Position numbers and translations under genes: made by a program
Shown: in pieces, positions 20,145 to 28,679 of the stretch
How positions within the stretch are numbered: position 1 is the stretch's first letter
Layout: every line of letters starts with the position of its first letter
The notes under the pieces: model-generated
Seen by the model: the letters and a program-made list of their open reading frames with translations, nothing else
Database searches by the model: none
What the model was told of the DNA's origin: nothing
Source of the DNA: Bacillota bacterium
GTDB taxonomy: Bacteria; Bacillota; Clostridia; Saccharofermentanales; DTU023
NCBI GenBank assembly: GCA_029570375.1
Contig: JAKPXB010000043.1
Coordinates: forward strand, 65,225 to 129,224
Direction of reading: 5' to 3'
DNA length: 64,000 bases

Positions 20145-20795
20145 ATGAAAAAGAAAGGTCGTATTCTTCTGGTTTGTCTCTTCGCGATGCTTTTGGCCGT
20201 TTCGTGTGGAACGTCCGGTATCACCGAAAAGACAAAGAATAAGCGGGCGGAGCAATGGCTCACATGGCTCAAAACTGTCTACGAGATGTACTATGAGGAA
20301 GTTGAAGCACCTTCCGATGTGGCGGTATCAGCGCAGAAGTCTGAGCTTAACATTCCGGAGATTATACAATTGCATCTCAACAACCGCGTGATGTGTGAAC
20401 GCTATATGCGGCATCTCGACCTGGTCAAATCTCACCACATCGAGGCGCGCCTGGATAAGGCTGAGATTGTGGACGAGAAGCTCCACGCCACGTATTCGTT
20501 CTCAGAGAGTCGGGAGGTCGGAAAGGAAGGCGCTGAGCGCGACCTCCACGACACCGTGTATATTGTTGCCGGGCTTGACGAAAAAGGGCAGATGCAGCTG
20601 GACGATTACTGCAGCACCGCCCACTTCGATGAATGTATCCTGGGGGATTTATTCGGTCCTGACGGGCCGACAAAACCGGAACCTTTCGCAATCGAACGCT
20701 GGACGAAGCCCGATCAGGATTATTTCGGCTATGGCCTTGAGTTGGTCGAGTTCTATCAGCAAGACTGGGCAGCTTACCTGAAGGGGTTGGAGTGA
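20145..20795 (+). CDS. Predicted lipoprotein of unknown function
   Basis: A 216-residue protein with a lipoprotein signal peptide: basic MKKKGR, a hydrophobic core and the lipobox LLAVSC, with Cys21 as the lipid-modified residue. The mature part is acidic, rich in Tyr and Trp, and ends FYQQDWAAYLKGLE. I recognise no domain. It should be anchored to the outer face of the cytoplasmic membrane. A good AAAGGAGTG box lies upstream. It stands alone, divergent from pheS. Confidence 0.7.
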   Translation: MKKKGRILLVCLFAMLLAVSCGTSGITEKTKNKRAEQWLTWLKTVYEMYYEEVEAPSDVAVSAQKSELNIPEIIQLHLNNRVMCERYMRHLDLVKSHHIEARLDKAEIVDEKLHATYSFSESREVGKEGAERDLHDTVYIVAGLDEKGQMQLDDYCSTAHFDECILGDLFGPDGPTKPEPFAIERWTKPDQDYFGYGLELVEFYQQDWAAYLKGLE

Positions 20796-20926
20796 GAAGC
20801 TTCAGATCCGCTCCTCTGTCCGGCCTGGCGTCATTTCACTATCGTTCAGAGAGCGCACCCGGTGTCATAAACAGGCATTCGGGTAGATGAATCAGAGAAA
20901 AAGAAGATGCAGGATCGGGGGAATCC

Positions 20927-21559
20927 ATGGAAAGACGATCAGAGAAAAGAGACGGTCCGATTGAGGTGATCTGGCATGGCCATTCGTGCTTTGAGGTGAG
21001 GGATGCGGAGAAGGCGGTTGTGTTCGATCCGTACATGGAAGTGCCCGGGTATGGAGTGCTGGATTTAAAAGCGGATCTCGTGCTTGTTTCACACGAACAC
21101 GATGATCACAACGCGCGTAACCGTGTGGCGCTGTCCGGCCGCCGGGTGAATATCCCGGTGGAGGTGATCGAGACTTGTCACGATCCGGAGGGCGGAAAGC
21201 TTCGCGGCGGCAACAAGATCCATATCATCGATTTCTCTGGCAAACGTATCGCCCATTTCGGGGATCTCGGAAGGGATCTGCGGCCTGAGGAACTGGAGAA
21301 ACTGACAGGACTCGATGTCGTCCTGATACCGGTTGGCGGTTTTTATACGATTGACGGCGGTCAGGCGGCGCGTATTGTCCGAGCGATAAAACCGGACGTC
21401 ACGGTTCCGATGCACTACTACGACGGAGTGTCCGGGTGGAATAAGACATCGGGCGTTCAGCCGTTCCTCGATCAGTGCGCGAACGTGATTTACCACGATC
21501 AGAGCCGCTTCACGGTTGGCGAGTTCAAAGACAGCGTGCTGGTGCTGGCAAAACCCTGA
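20927..21559 (+). CDS. Metallo-beta-lactamase-fold hydrolase
   Basis: A 210-residue cytosolic protein of the UPF0173-like branch of the metallo-beta-lactamase superfamily. The metal-binding HxHxDH motif appears as SHEHDDHN, with the N-terminal GHSCFEV strand, HFGDLG and PMHYYDG providing other ligands. These proteins are usually annotated as metal-dependent hydrolases of unknown substrate; L-ascorbate-6-phosphate lactonase UlaG is a distant relative. A GGGGGAA box precedes ATG 20927. Confidence 0.85.
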   Translation: MERRSEKRDGPIEVIWHGHSCFEVRDAEKAVVFDPYMEVPGYGVLDLKADLVLVSHEHDDHNARNRVALSGRRVNIPVEVIETCHDPEGGKLRGGNKIHIIDFSGKRIAHFGDLGRDLRPEELEKLTGLDVVLIPVGGFYTIDGGQAARIVRAIKPDVTVPMHYYDGVSGWNKTSGVQPFLDQCANVIYHDQSRFTVGEFKDSVLVLAKP

Positions 21560-21690
21560 TAGAGATCCGGAAGAGCGGTTTTTGAGCTCCGTTTATCCGG
21601 GGCTCTGTGCCAGTACTGAAAAGCTCTCAGGAAAGGGCTGCCGACGCATGCACGCGATCAGCGGGTTCCGCGGGAGTGTGTCTGTTCACC

Positions 21691-23013
21691 TCAGGAGATA
21701 TCCCGCAGGAAAAGTGTGTAGAAGTCGACCATGCTGTTCAGGTTTTGAATCGACAGGTATTCGCCGTCGCCGTGCATGAGCGAAAGCTCCTGCTCATTGA
21801 CGCGCGCAGGCAGGAACCGGTAAGCATTCTTCGTGACCTGGTCGTAATGCCTGCAGTCGGTGCCGCCTGTCATCAGGTATGGCGTAATCACTGCGTCCGG
21901 AAAAACAGCGGCTATGCACCGGCGCAAGTGCTTCATGCCGGCGCTGTCGAGGTCGGATGCTTTTGTCGGTTCGTCCCGCAGCAAAGTTTCCGCCGAGAAG
22001 GGAATGCCGATAGCCTGAAACCGTTTGAAAACGGCGTCTGAGATGTCACCCTGAAGGATGCGGACATTGACGGTACATTCGGCGGTCTGGGGGAGTACGT
22101 TATGCGCCGTTCCGCTTTCTGTCATCGTGAACACGGAGGTTGTGCGGAGCATGGCGGCTGTCTGGCGGTTACCCATCAGAATTTTGATAATCACAGGTGC
22201 GAAAAAGCCGGGATGGGCGAGAATGAATCCCGCTATTCCCTTTCGATGGGGCGCGGTGGCTTTCAGCATCGCCTTCACGGTTTCCGTCAGTCTTGGTTTT
22301 TGAGGGTTCTTCTCTACCTCGCGGATAAACCTGCCCATCTCCCCGATCGCCGTCTTCCCGGGCGGCGTGGCGGAATGTCCCGCGTCGCCTTTGAACGTCA
22401 GCCTGAAACTGGTGTTTCCTTTTTCGGCGACACCGATCACGGCCACGGGCTTTTCGATTCCCATCATGGCGCCGTCGGCGACCGCGCCACCCTCATCGAG
22501 AACGTAGTCAAACATCAGCCCCTGTTCCCGGAAAAACGCCGCGATTTTCTGCGCTCCGTGCGCGCCGCCCACTTCCTCATCAAAACCGAGGGCGAACCAG
22601 ATATCCACAGGCGGCTGATACGATTCATCGAGCAGGGCGGAGACAGCCTCGAAGATCGCGATCAGCGATCCTTTGTCGTCAAAACTCCCACGGCCGTAAA
22701 TTTTCCCATCTTCTATGTGCCCGGAAAAGGGTGAAAAAGGCCAGCCGCTGCCGTCCGTGGCGGGCACGACATCGTAGTGGGCTGTTACCAGGACTGGCTT
22801 TCCTCTGTTCTTCCCCGGCCACCGGAACACAAGGCCGTGATCGTTTATCGTCCTTTTTTCGAGTTTTTCGTGGACGAGAGGATACGTTTTTTCGAGAAAG
22901 TCTTCAAAAGCGGAGAAAAGAGACAGATCCATACGGGAAATGTCCTTGTTCGATACGGTTGCGAAGCGGAGCGCCTGACTCAGGTGTTCCGTGGCGGGTG
23001 TGATGTTTGGCAT
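21691..23013 (-). CDS. M20 family metallopeptidase (PM20D1/carboxypeptidase-S-like)
   Basis: A 440-residue zinc peptidase with no signal peptide. The metal ligands are visible: HYDVVP (His), GRGSFDDKGS (bridging Asp), DEEVGGAHG (catalytic Glu and metal Glu) and the C-terminal TDCRHYDQ histidine. A dimerisation insert lies between. The sequence is closest to the carboxypeptidase S/PM20D1 group acting on dipeptides or N-acyl amino acids. It lies downstream of the YfcC-type carrier on the same strand (71 bp), suggesting a joint role in taking up and hydrolysing peptides or acyl amino acids. Confidence 0.88.
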   Translation of the reverse strand: MPNITPATEHLSQALRFATVSNKDISRMDLSLFSAFEDFLEKTYPLVHEKLEKRTINDHGLVFRWPGKNRGKPVLVTAHYDVVPATDGSGWPFSPFSGHIEDGKIYGRGSFDDKGSLIAIFEAVSALLDESYQPPVDIWFALGFDEEVGGAHGAQKIAAFFREQGLMFDYVLDEGGAVADGAMMGIEKPVAVIGVAEKGNTSFRLTFKGDAGHSATPPGKTAIGEMGRFIREVEKNPQKPRLTETVKAMLKATAPHRKGIAGFILAHPGFFAPVIIKILMGNRQTAAMLRTTSVFTMTESGTAHNVLPQTAECTVNVRILQGDISDAVFKRFQAIGIPFSAETLLRDEPTKASDLDSAGMKHLRRCIAAVFPDAVITPYLMTGGTDCRHYDQVTKNAYRFLPARVNEQELSLMHGDGEYLSIQNLNSMVDFYTLFLRDIS

Positions 23014-23083
23014 GTGCGGCTCCTTTCGGCGGGCGCTTACAAGCGCGCGTCTGACGAAATGATCGGCGGATTCAACCGGTATC

Positions 23084-24514
23084 CTAGAAAAGACCGGGTC
23101 CGATTAGGTGTATGACAAAGAGCCACCCAATGCTCAGGGCGATCAGAACCGCCTGCAAGGGCAGTGACCACCTGAGCCATTTGGGATAACTGACAGCGGA
23201 AAGCCCCAGAGCGATCATCAGGGCGGCATTTGTCGGATAGAGCAGGTTGCTGAAACCGTCGCCGAAGAGATATGCCTGTACAGCGACCTGGCGGTGCAGA
23301 TTCAGCAAATCGGTCAGGGGGAGCAGCAGCGGGAGCACCAGAAAGGCTTTGGCCGACCCGGAGCTGATAAAGAAATTCATCAGGAGCACCATGAGGTACA
23401 GGAGAAGCATGCCGCCAACGGCGGACAGACCTTCAAACCGTGAAGACGCCTGATAGAGAAGATAGTCCATCACCAGCGACCGCGTCATGATCAGCTTGAT
23501 GCTCATCGCCATCAGAATCAGCAGAACGGCAGGCGCGACGCCAGCCATTCCCCGGAGGAACGCTTTCCCCGCTTCCCCGAATGTCATCACGCGGCTGATC
23601 AGCACACTCCCGAACGAAAGGACGACGAAAAGCAGGGCAATCAGCGGGAAGAGGACGGATGAAAGCGCAGGGATGAAAAATCCGGCGATGAGCATAGCGG
23701 GGAGCAGCAGCAGACCGAAACCGAAAATTTTCAGCCCCCGGTCGACGCCGGGCGGGTATGTCAAATCGTACGAGACCGGATTCTCCTGGTCTTCCTTGAA
23801 AACGGGTGAGAGAGAGGGATTCTTTTCGATCTTTTTCACGTAACGGAGCAAGAACAACTGCAGCACCGCGTACACTGTGGCGAAGATCAGGATTCGCAGC
23901 CCGATGGCGGAAAAAGCGGACAGCCCGGCGAGCTGCTGCGCGACGCCGACGGTAAAGGGGTTGATCGTCGCGGCGCCGAATCCGAGTCCGGAAGACAGGA
24001 GGCTCATGCCGAGCCCCGTCATGGAGTCCCAGCCCAGCCGCCTCGCGAGCGCTATACAGAAAGGCACCATAATAATCAGCTCTTCGAAGATGCCGAAGAC
24101 GGATCCGAAAAGCATGAAGAAGAGGCTGATCAGCATGAGCAGCCGGTAGCGCGATTCGTGAAAGCGTTTGGTGATGCGGTCCATCAGCCGCGCCACCATG
24201 CCGCAGGAGAGCAGAATCGTGAAACTGCCGCCGATCAGAAGGAGAAAAACAAGGATAATGCCGACAATGGCCGCGTCATCCGACAGGAAGACCTCAAAGG
24301 GCGCTGTCAGAATACGCCAGAGGGGAATTTTCGGTTTATCCAGCAGGTGAAATGTGCCGGTTACAACGCGCTCGTGCCCCTCCAGAATTTCCCTGTCGAA
24401 TAAACCGGAAGGAAGCGCGTAGGAGAGCACGGCAGCCAGTATCATCAGGGCGAGAAGAACCGACAGGGACAAAATGAAAGAGCGTTTGCCGATCTTAAGA
24501 GATTGTTGATTCAT
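23084..24514 (-). CDS. YfcC family membrane carrier
   Basis: A 476-residue polytopic protein with about 12 hydrophobic segments, of the YfcC/DcuC ion-transporter group (annotated as C4-dicarboxylate or basic amino acid carriers). Conserved pieces include FGIFEELIIMVPFCIALARRLGWD, GFGAATINPFTVGVAQ and near the end GDGFSNLLYPTNAALMIALG. Transport of an amino acid or short peptide is plausible given the M20 peptidase gene directly downstream, but the substrate is inference. Confidence 0.85.
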   Translation of the reverse strand: MNQQSLKIGKRSFILSLSVLLALMILAAVLSYALPSGLFDREILEGHERVVTGTFHLLDKPKIPLWRILTAPFEVFLSDDAAIVGIILVFLLLIGGSFTILLSCGMVARLMDRITKRFHESRYRLLMLISLFFMLFGSVFGIFEELIIMVPFCIALARRLGWDSMTGLGMSLLSSGLGFGAATINPFTVGVAQQLAGLSAFSAIGLRILIFATVYAVLQLFLLRYVKKIEKNPSLSPVFKEDQENPVSYDLTYPPGVDRGLKIFGFGLLLLPAMLIAGFFIPALSSVLFPLIALLFVVLSFGSVLISRVMTFGEAGKAFLRGMAGVAPAVLLILMAMSIKLIMTRSLVMDYLLYQASSRFEGLSAVGGMLLLYLMVLLMNFFISSGSAKAFLVLPLLLPLTDLLNLHRQVAVQAYLFGDGFSNLLYPTNAALMIALGLSAVSYPKWLRWSLPLQAVLIALSIGWLFVIHLIGPGLF

Positions 24515-24544
24515 GGGGCACCTCCCCCGGATTTCTTTGCTCTC

Positions 24545-24574
24545 AATATAACAGTCCGTCGGAGGTGATCACAA
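24545..24574 (-). promoter_or_regulatory. Probable promoter of the YfcC-peptidase pair
   Basis: Minus strand: TTGTGA (24574-24569) and TATATT (24550-24545), 18-bp spacing, about 30 bp before the YfcC start codon. Confidence 0.45.
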
Positions 24575-25014
24575 GAAGAATTGCCGGGAAAATGATCCGC
24601 CATTCATCCGGATGGCAACGGGAATGGCGGTCGCAAAATGAGTTGCTGAAAAATCGATCAGTCCCTTTCCTGAACGGAAACAGAAACAGCATCTCCCGGT
24701 TGTTTCCCGGTTCCGGTGTGGATGTCCTTTCGAAGACCGACGGTGTAGTCAAGGGAGCAGTCCGCGCGCTTGACACCCCTGTTTATGTTACGCCCACCGT
24801 AAGATTCGCCGTCGAATGCCGCGTGTGCTTCCTTTCGCCCTCGGCCGAACTTCCTGTAAGAACTTCAAGCATAGGAAAGGTGATTGCGATAAGATGATTA
24901 TAATTTGATGGGAATACATATGCGAAGCCGGGAGCAAGAGCATCATACGGCGGATAGTGAAATAGAGAGTGCTTGGCCAATCGCTGGCCAGTTATTCAGG
25001 AGGGTTAACTCAAC
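24575..25014. other. Intergenic region upstream of the DUF2500 gene
   Basis: About 440 bp without a supported gene. A TATAAT box at 24899-24904 on the plus strand has no good -35 partner. AGGAGGGT just before 25015 is the ribosome site of the next gene. Confidence 0.4.
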
Positions 25015-25389
25015 ATGGGAGAATTATTTCCGATTCTGTTTTTTGTCGTTTTTGGTGTGATAGTTGTGACCTTTGTCATTATTATTGTGCGTATGATGCT
25101 CGAGTGGCATAAGAACAACAAAGCGCCGCGGCTGACCGTTGACGCGAAGGTGGTGTCGCGGCGGACGCAGGTCGGACAGACGACTCACGTGCATCACAGC
25201 CATATGGACGGCGGTGCGGCCATGCACCATTCTTCTTATCACACGCGTTATTTTGCGACTTTTGAGGTGGAAAGCGGCGACCGGATGGAGCTTCCGCTTG
25301 ACAGCCGCGATTACGCGCTGATTGTAGAGGGCGACCGCGGCAGGCTGACGTTCCAGGGGACGCGTTTCATTCAGTTCGACCGCGTGTGA
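25015..25389 (+). CDS. DUF2500 membrane-anchored protein
   Basis: A 124-residue protein with one N-terminal transmembrane helix (residues 5-29) and a small beta-rich DUF2500 domain (LTVDAKVVSRRTQV through FQGTRFIQFDRV). A histidine-rich loop, HVHHSHMDGGAAMHHSSYH, may bind metal. Function unknown. A strong ribosome site precedes the ATG. The next gene begins 33 bp after its stop. Confidence 0.85.
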   Translation: MGELFPILFFVVFGVIVVTFVIIIVRMMLEWHKNNKAPRLTVDAKVVSRRTQVGQTTHVHHSHMDGGAAMHHSSYHTRYFATFEVESGDRMELPLDSRDYALIVEGDRGRLTFQGTRFIQFDRV

Positions 25390-25421
25390 GACAGGCAGCG
25401 GCGCGGGGCGAGAAAAAGATC

Positions 25422-26420
25422 ATGTTTGGCGCGGTTCTTGGCGATATTGTCGGCAGTCCTTACGAAAAAAGCGCCGACAATATCAAAACGAAGGATTTTC
25501 CCCTTTTTTCAGAGCGTTCCCGGTTCACGGACGATTCGGTCATGACACTCGCCGTCGCGCACGCGTTTCTGGAGACAGGTTACAGCACGGAGGAGCTTAG
25601 CATCCGGGAGGAATTGATCTCCTCAATGCAGGCTTTCGGGCGCAGGCATCCCTTCGCCGGCTACGGCGCCAGGTTTTCTCAATGGCTCCGGAGTCCCCGT
25701 CCCCGGCCGTACAACAGTTTCGGAAACGGCTCCGCAATGCGCGTGTCGTCTGTGGGCTGGCTGTTCCACGATCTCGCGAAAGTGCGCCAGATGGCGCGCC
25801 TCTCGGCGGAGGTGACCCACAATCACCCGGAAGGGATCAAAGGCGCGGAGGCCGTCGCGTCCGCGATATTTCTCGCGCGGACCGGTTCTTCGAAGGACCA
25901 AATCCGCGCGCATATCGAGTCGAAGTACCGCTACGACCTCAGCCGGACGACAGATGAGATCCGGCCCGCTTACGCACTCCGCCGCGCGGCGGATGATGTC
26001 GATCCTGTTTTCGCACGACGGCACACGGCTGGTGATACCGATTCGATTTTCGCGCTTCGGCGCATGGCCGATGATACTGATTCGGTCAACGCGCTCCGCC
26101 CCAGGGGGGATGATAACTGCACGGCCAGCGCTCACAAGCGCACGGGTGATGATGCCGGTTCGGTCTACGAAAACACTCTGACCTGCATGGGAAGCGTGCC
26201 TGAAGCGATCACGGCTTTCCTCTGCGGCGAGAATTTCGAAGATGTGCTCCGGGAAGCGGTTTCGCTTGGCGGAGACAGCGACACGATCGCCGCGATCGCC
26301 GGAAGCATCGCCGAAGCCTTTTACGGCATTCCGGACAATCTGAAAGCGAAATGCTACGACTACCTGACAGACGATCTGGCCGCCGTCTTGCGGACATTTG
26401 AAGAGGCGGTCGGGTGTTAA
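25422..26420 (+). CDS. ADP-ribosylglycohydrolase family protein with internal repeats
   Basis: A 332-residue member of the ARH/DraG family, which removes ADP-ribose from protein side chains. Metal-binding and catalytic motifs are present: FGAVLGDIVGSPYE and FTDDSVMT at the N-terminus and GGDSDTIAAIAGSIAEA near the end. I use ATG 25422, which begins the family domain; a GTG at 25386 overlaps the upstream gene and lacks a ribosome site. Between ...DLSRTTDEIRP and ENTLTCMGSVPEA, where relatives have a short loop, five 13-residue repeats are inserted. All catalytic motifs are intact, so the protein may be active. Confidence 0.88.
   Translation: MFGAVLGDIVGSPYEKSADNIKTKDFPLFSERSRFTDDSVMTLAVAHAFLETGYSTEELSIREELISSMQAFGRRHPFAGYGARFSQWLRSPRPRPYNSFGNGSAMRVSSVGWLFHDLAKVRQMARLSAEVTHNHPEGIKGAEAVASAIFLARTGSSKDQIRAHIESKYRYDLSRTTDEIRPAYALRRAADDVDPVFARRHTAGDTDSIFALRRMADDTDSVNALRPRGDDNCTASAHKRTGDDAGSVYENTLTCMGSVPEAITAFLCGENFEDVLREAVSLGGDSDTIAAIAGSIAEAFYGIPDNLKAKCYDYLTDDLAAVLRTFEEAVGC
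25969..26163 (+). repeat. Five tandem 39-bp repeats inside the ADP-ribosylglycohydrolase gene
   Basis: Units at 25969, 26008, 26047, 26086 and 26125, each 39 bp, encode AYALRRAADDVDP, VFARRHTAGDTDS, IFALRRMADDTDS, VNALRPRGDDNCT and ASAHKRTGDDAGS. The consensus is (hydrophobic)-x-A-(L/R)-R-x-x-(A/G)-D-(D/T)-x-(D/G)-x. The frame is kept throughout. Units are diverged, so the array is not freshly amplified. Confidence 0.85.
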
Positions 26421-26450
26421 GCGGGGTAGAGGCTGTGAGGCTTTGAGCGT

Positions 26451-26813
26451 GTGATGCTGGCTGTTGATCTGGCTGAAATATATGGCTATGAAACGAAAAA
26501 CGATAATCGCCAGATCAAGAACAACATCCGGAAAATTGAGGGTGATGCGTTTAGGTTCCAGCTCTCGAAAGATGAACGGCTGCAATTTTAAGTTGCAAAA
26601 AATTCACCTTGAAGCAGGAAACTAGCCGCGGAAGCAATATCAAGTATGCGCTCTACGCCTTTAACGAACAGGGCATATACATGCCAATGACGGTTCTGTA
26701 AGGCGATCTTGCTATCGGGCAGAGTCGTATGTTGATTCTTCTTTTCAAGCAGATGAAAGAACGGGCATTATTCCTCAAGAGACTGGCGGATACCAAGTTC
26801 AGTTGCCGATAAA
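26451..26813 (+). pseudogene. ORF6N-domain phage regulator, inactivated
   Basis: Reading from GTG 26451 gives VMLAVDLAEIYGYETKN and RQIKNNIRKIEGDAFRFQLSKDE, the ORF6N domain of phage antirepressor-like proteins. The frame hits TAA near 26590, and the homology resumes in another frame with ALYAFNEQGIYM, MTVL, a TAA at 26698-26700, then GDLAIGQSR and LLFKQMKE. At least one frameshift and one nonsense mutation make it a pseudogene. It marks the left part of a decayed prophage next to the ADP-ribosylglycohydrolase gene. Confidence 0.8.
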
Positions 26814-27746
26814 GTTTGGGATACTGTCCAGTTGAACCTAACGACCGGGCACAGCTGGAGAAAGTGCCTGGATGATGTTCGTGATGAATCATTTAAGCAG
26901 TCCAATTATGAGGCTGCGCGTCTCCTGCGAACAGAGACGGCTTATGTGGCGGCTGAGATGGAAGCCGAAGCGTACGAAGAAGCGGAGTTTGAAGAGTACG
27001 AGTTTGTAGCAACTCTTGACACACGAACATCCACTATTTGTCAGGAAATGGACGGGAAAAGGTTCAAACTTAAAGATCGTGAGACGGGGAAGAATTATCC
27101 GCCTATGCATCCGTTTTGCCGCTCAACAACAGTTGCGGTAATTGACGGATTTGACATATCAAAGATGCAACGGCGAGCGCGTGATCCAGAGACGGACAAG
27201 ACGTATAAAGTGCCTGCGAATATGAATTACGAAGAATGGTACCAAAAGCATGTGGTAGATACAGGAAAAGAGTGGAGTGTAAAGGCGCATCAGAATCGAC
27301 ACAGAGATTTACAGCAATATGAAAACTATATAGGCGTCTTGGGTAATAATCGACTCCCTAGAAGCGTTTCGGGCTTTCAGAAGATGAAGTATAATGAAAC
27401 CAAGAAAAGGGAAACACTCAAACGTGAGAAAGCAACCATTTCTTCAATTGATTCAAAGTCTTGGAGTGATTCATACAAGGAGAAAGTGAAAAAATCTTAC
27501 TATGATCTCCGGGCAGAGAATATAGAAGCGTCTTGGCATGGAGCTCAACGGTTTGAACAACATGGGAGGTCGAGCGGAGTAACGGCAAAAGAAGTTGCGG
27601 AGCGACTAAGATCAAAGCCAGATTCTATCCAGGGTGATGGTAGGGAACTGTATAAAGTCGGCGTTCTGGACGTTATCCGCAATCCAAATTCGTCAGAAAT
27701 TGTGACAGTAGTAAACAGACGAGGAAAGAGAAATGCTAATCAATGA
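26814..27746 (+). pseudogene. MuF/SPP1 gp7-type head protein, 5'-truncated, with toxin-like C-terminal domain
   Basis: The frame opens in the middle of a phage head-morphogenesis (gp7/MuF) domain: TGHSWRKCLDDV, RLLRTETAYVAAEM, EYEFVATLDTRTSTICQEMDG, NYPPMHPFCRSTTVAV. The N-terminal half normally present is missing and replaced by the ORF6N remnant, so no genuine start exists. After a linker, the last 70 residues (WHGAQRFEQHGRSSG ... VGVLDVIRNPNSSEIVTVVNR) look like a DUF4258/RelE-like (BECR-fold) nuclease toxin, as in MuF polymorphic toxins of temperate phages. The next gene overlaps by 14 bp and may be its immunity gene. The toxin assignment is inference. Confidence 0.7.
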
Positions 27747-27993
27747 ATTCATAAAAAAGCTTGAAGATTACGCGGCTTTCCCTCATTCGGTTGACACCGC
27801 TGTTTTTGCTATGTCTGCAGAAGACTTCTTGTATGGCAACGAAGAAAAGATGCTTGAGGAAAACAGGTCTGTAACAGAGTTTATGCTTAAAGAATTTTAT
27901 TGGCTATTCGCAGACGCGAATGCAGAAAACACCGATTGGTTTGTGGGAGAGTTAAATCGCTTGATACCTCAGGTTAAGTCGATGTTGAACTAA
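27733..27993 (+). CDS. Candidate immunity protein for the MuF toxin tail
   Basis: An 86-residue acidic protein (LINEFIKKLEDYAAF ... FVGELNRLIPQVKSMLN), all-helical in appearance, whose ATG lies inside the 3' end of the MuF-toxin gene. Small acidic genes overlapping the toxin stop are typical immunity genes of polymorphic toxins. No family recognised. It appears intact although its partner lost its 5' half. A terminator follows directly. Confidence 0.6.
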   Translation: MLINEFIKKLEDYAAFPHSVDTAVFAMSAEDFLYGNEEKMLEENRSVTEFMLKEFYWLFADANAENTDWFVGELNRLIPQVKSMLN

Positions 27994-28017
27994 TAAAAAA
28001 CAAGAATTTAGATGCTT

Positions 28018-28042
28018 AGCACTCAGAGATGGGTGCTTTTTT
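28018..28042 (+). terminator. Rho-independent terminator
   Basis: AGCACTC paired with GGGTGCT (one T-G pair), loop AGAGAT, followed by TTTTTT. It ends the MuF/immunity transcript of the remnant. Confidence 0.8.
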
Positions 28043-28076
28043 ATGCCTGGAATTAAATGGTTCCGGGCATTTTTAT
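28043..28076 (+). terminator. Second hairpin with T-run
   Basis: ATGCCTGGAA and TTCCGGGCAT form a 10-bp stem around TTAAATGG, followed by TTTTAT. It lies immediately before the tRNA-like element. Confidence 0.7.
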
Positions 28077-28169
28077 GGGGATGAGATAAGTATCGACAGG
28101 GTGAAAAGCCGAAGCGCAACATCCAGAACATGGGGGCGGGACCCGTCATCTCCACCAGCGCGATCGCGC
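28077..28169 (+). ncRNA. tRNA-like RNA element (copy 2, prophage remnant)
   Basis: Same element as at 49108-49201. GGGGATG (28077-28083) pairs with CATCTCC (28147-28153; one G-U), followed by ACCA. Stacked directly inside is a 5-bp stem ATGGG/CCCGT (28130-28134, 28142-28146) with the 7-nt loop GGCGGGA, exactly tRNA acceptor/T-arm spacing. An inner arm pairs GGGTG with CATCC around AAAAGCCGAAGCGCAA. Immediately 3' is the 12-nt palindrome GCGCGATCGCGC. It lies 92 bp before a scaffold-gene fragment. Differences from copy 1 mostly preserve pairing, so I read it as RNA rather than protein coding. Confidence 0.6.
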
Positions 28170-28249
28170 ACCAAAATTCGAAGCCCATCGGAAACGGGCA
28201 ACCCCGCATGGTCGTGGCCACGGAAAAAACTCGGAGGATGGGGGAACCA

Positions 28250-28355
28250 ATGAAACGTGAGTTCTTGAAAGGTCTCGGCCTGACGGATGAACAGATCGGG
28301 CAGATTGTCGCGGAGAACGGAAAAGATGTTCAGGCAGAAGTTGTGAAAGCGCAAG
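28250..28355 (+). pseudogene. Phage scaffold (GP20-like) N-terminal fragment
   Basis: ATG 28250 opens MKREFLKGLGLTDEQIGQIV and continues AENGKDVQAEVVKAQA, the N-terminus of GP20-type minor structural/scaffold proteins. Homology then stops and the DNA reads as terminase on the other strand, so the gene was cut by a rearrangement. Confidence 0.7.
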
Positions 28356-28679
28356 CCGGCCTCCGGATTCTGTATCGATCCTTTCTCTGCCGGCAGCCCT
28401 TAGCGATTCATGCTGGATTTTCGCCTTATCGAGCAGCATGCAGAGCCGCTCCAACACTGTGTGTGATGTAGTTGTCCTGTGCGCCGTGTGGAGAATCGTT
28501 TCTCCGCTCGCCAGACCAAACAACTCCCGCATGGCGACCACTTCATTTTTCCCGTTACGCCGCGGCACAGCGTAACCGAAATTCGTTTGAAACCAAAGGC
28601 CTTTTGCTGTTCTGGCCAACATGGGTTTTAGAAGATTGATCTGCCATTTCTGCGCTTTGCGGCAAGTCTTTTCATACAA
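28356..28679 (-). pseudogene. Terminase large subunit fragment
   Basis: On the minus strand, MYEKTCRKAQKWQINLLKPM, NFGYAVPRRNGKNEVVAMRE (the ATPase P-loop region) and ILHTAHRTTTSHTVLERL are typical of HK97-type terminase ATPases. The frame leaves homology after RERIDTESGG, where it meets the scaffold fragment head-on. About 100 residues remain of a protein usually over 500, so it is a remnant. Confidence 0.75.
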
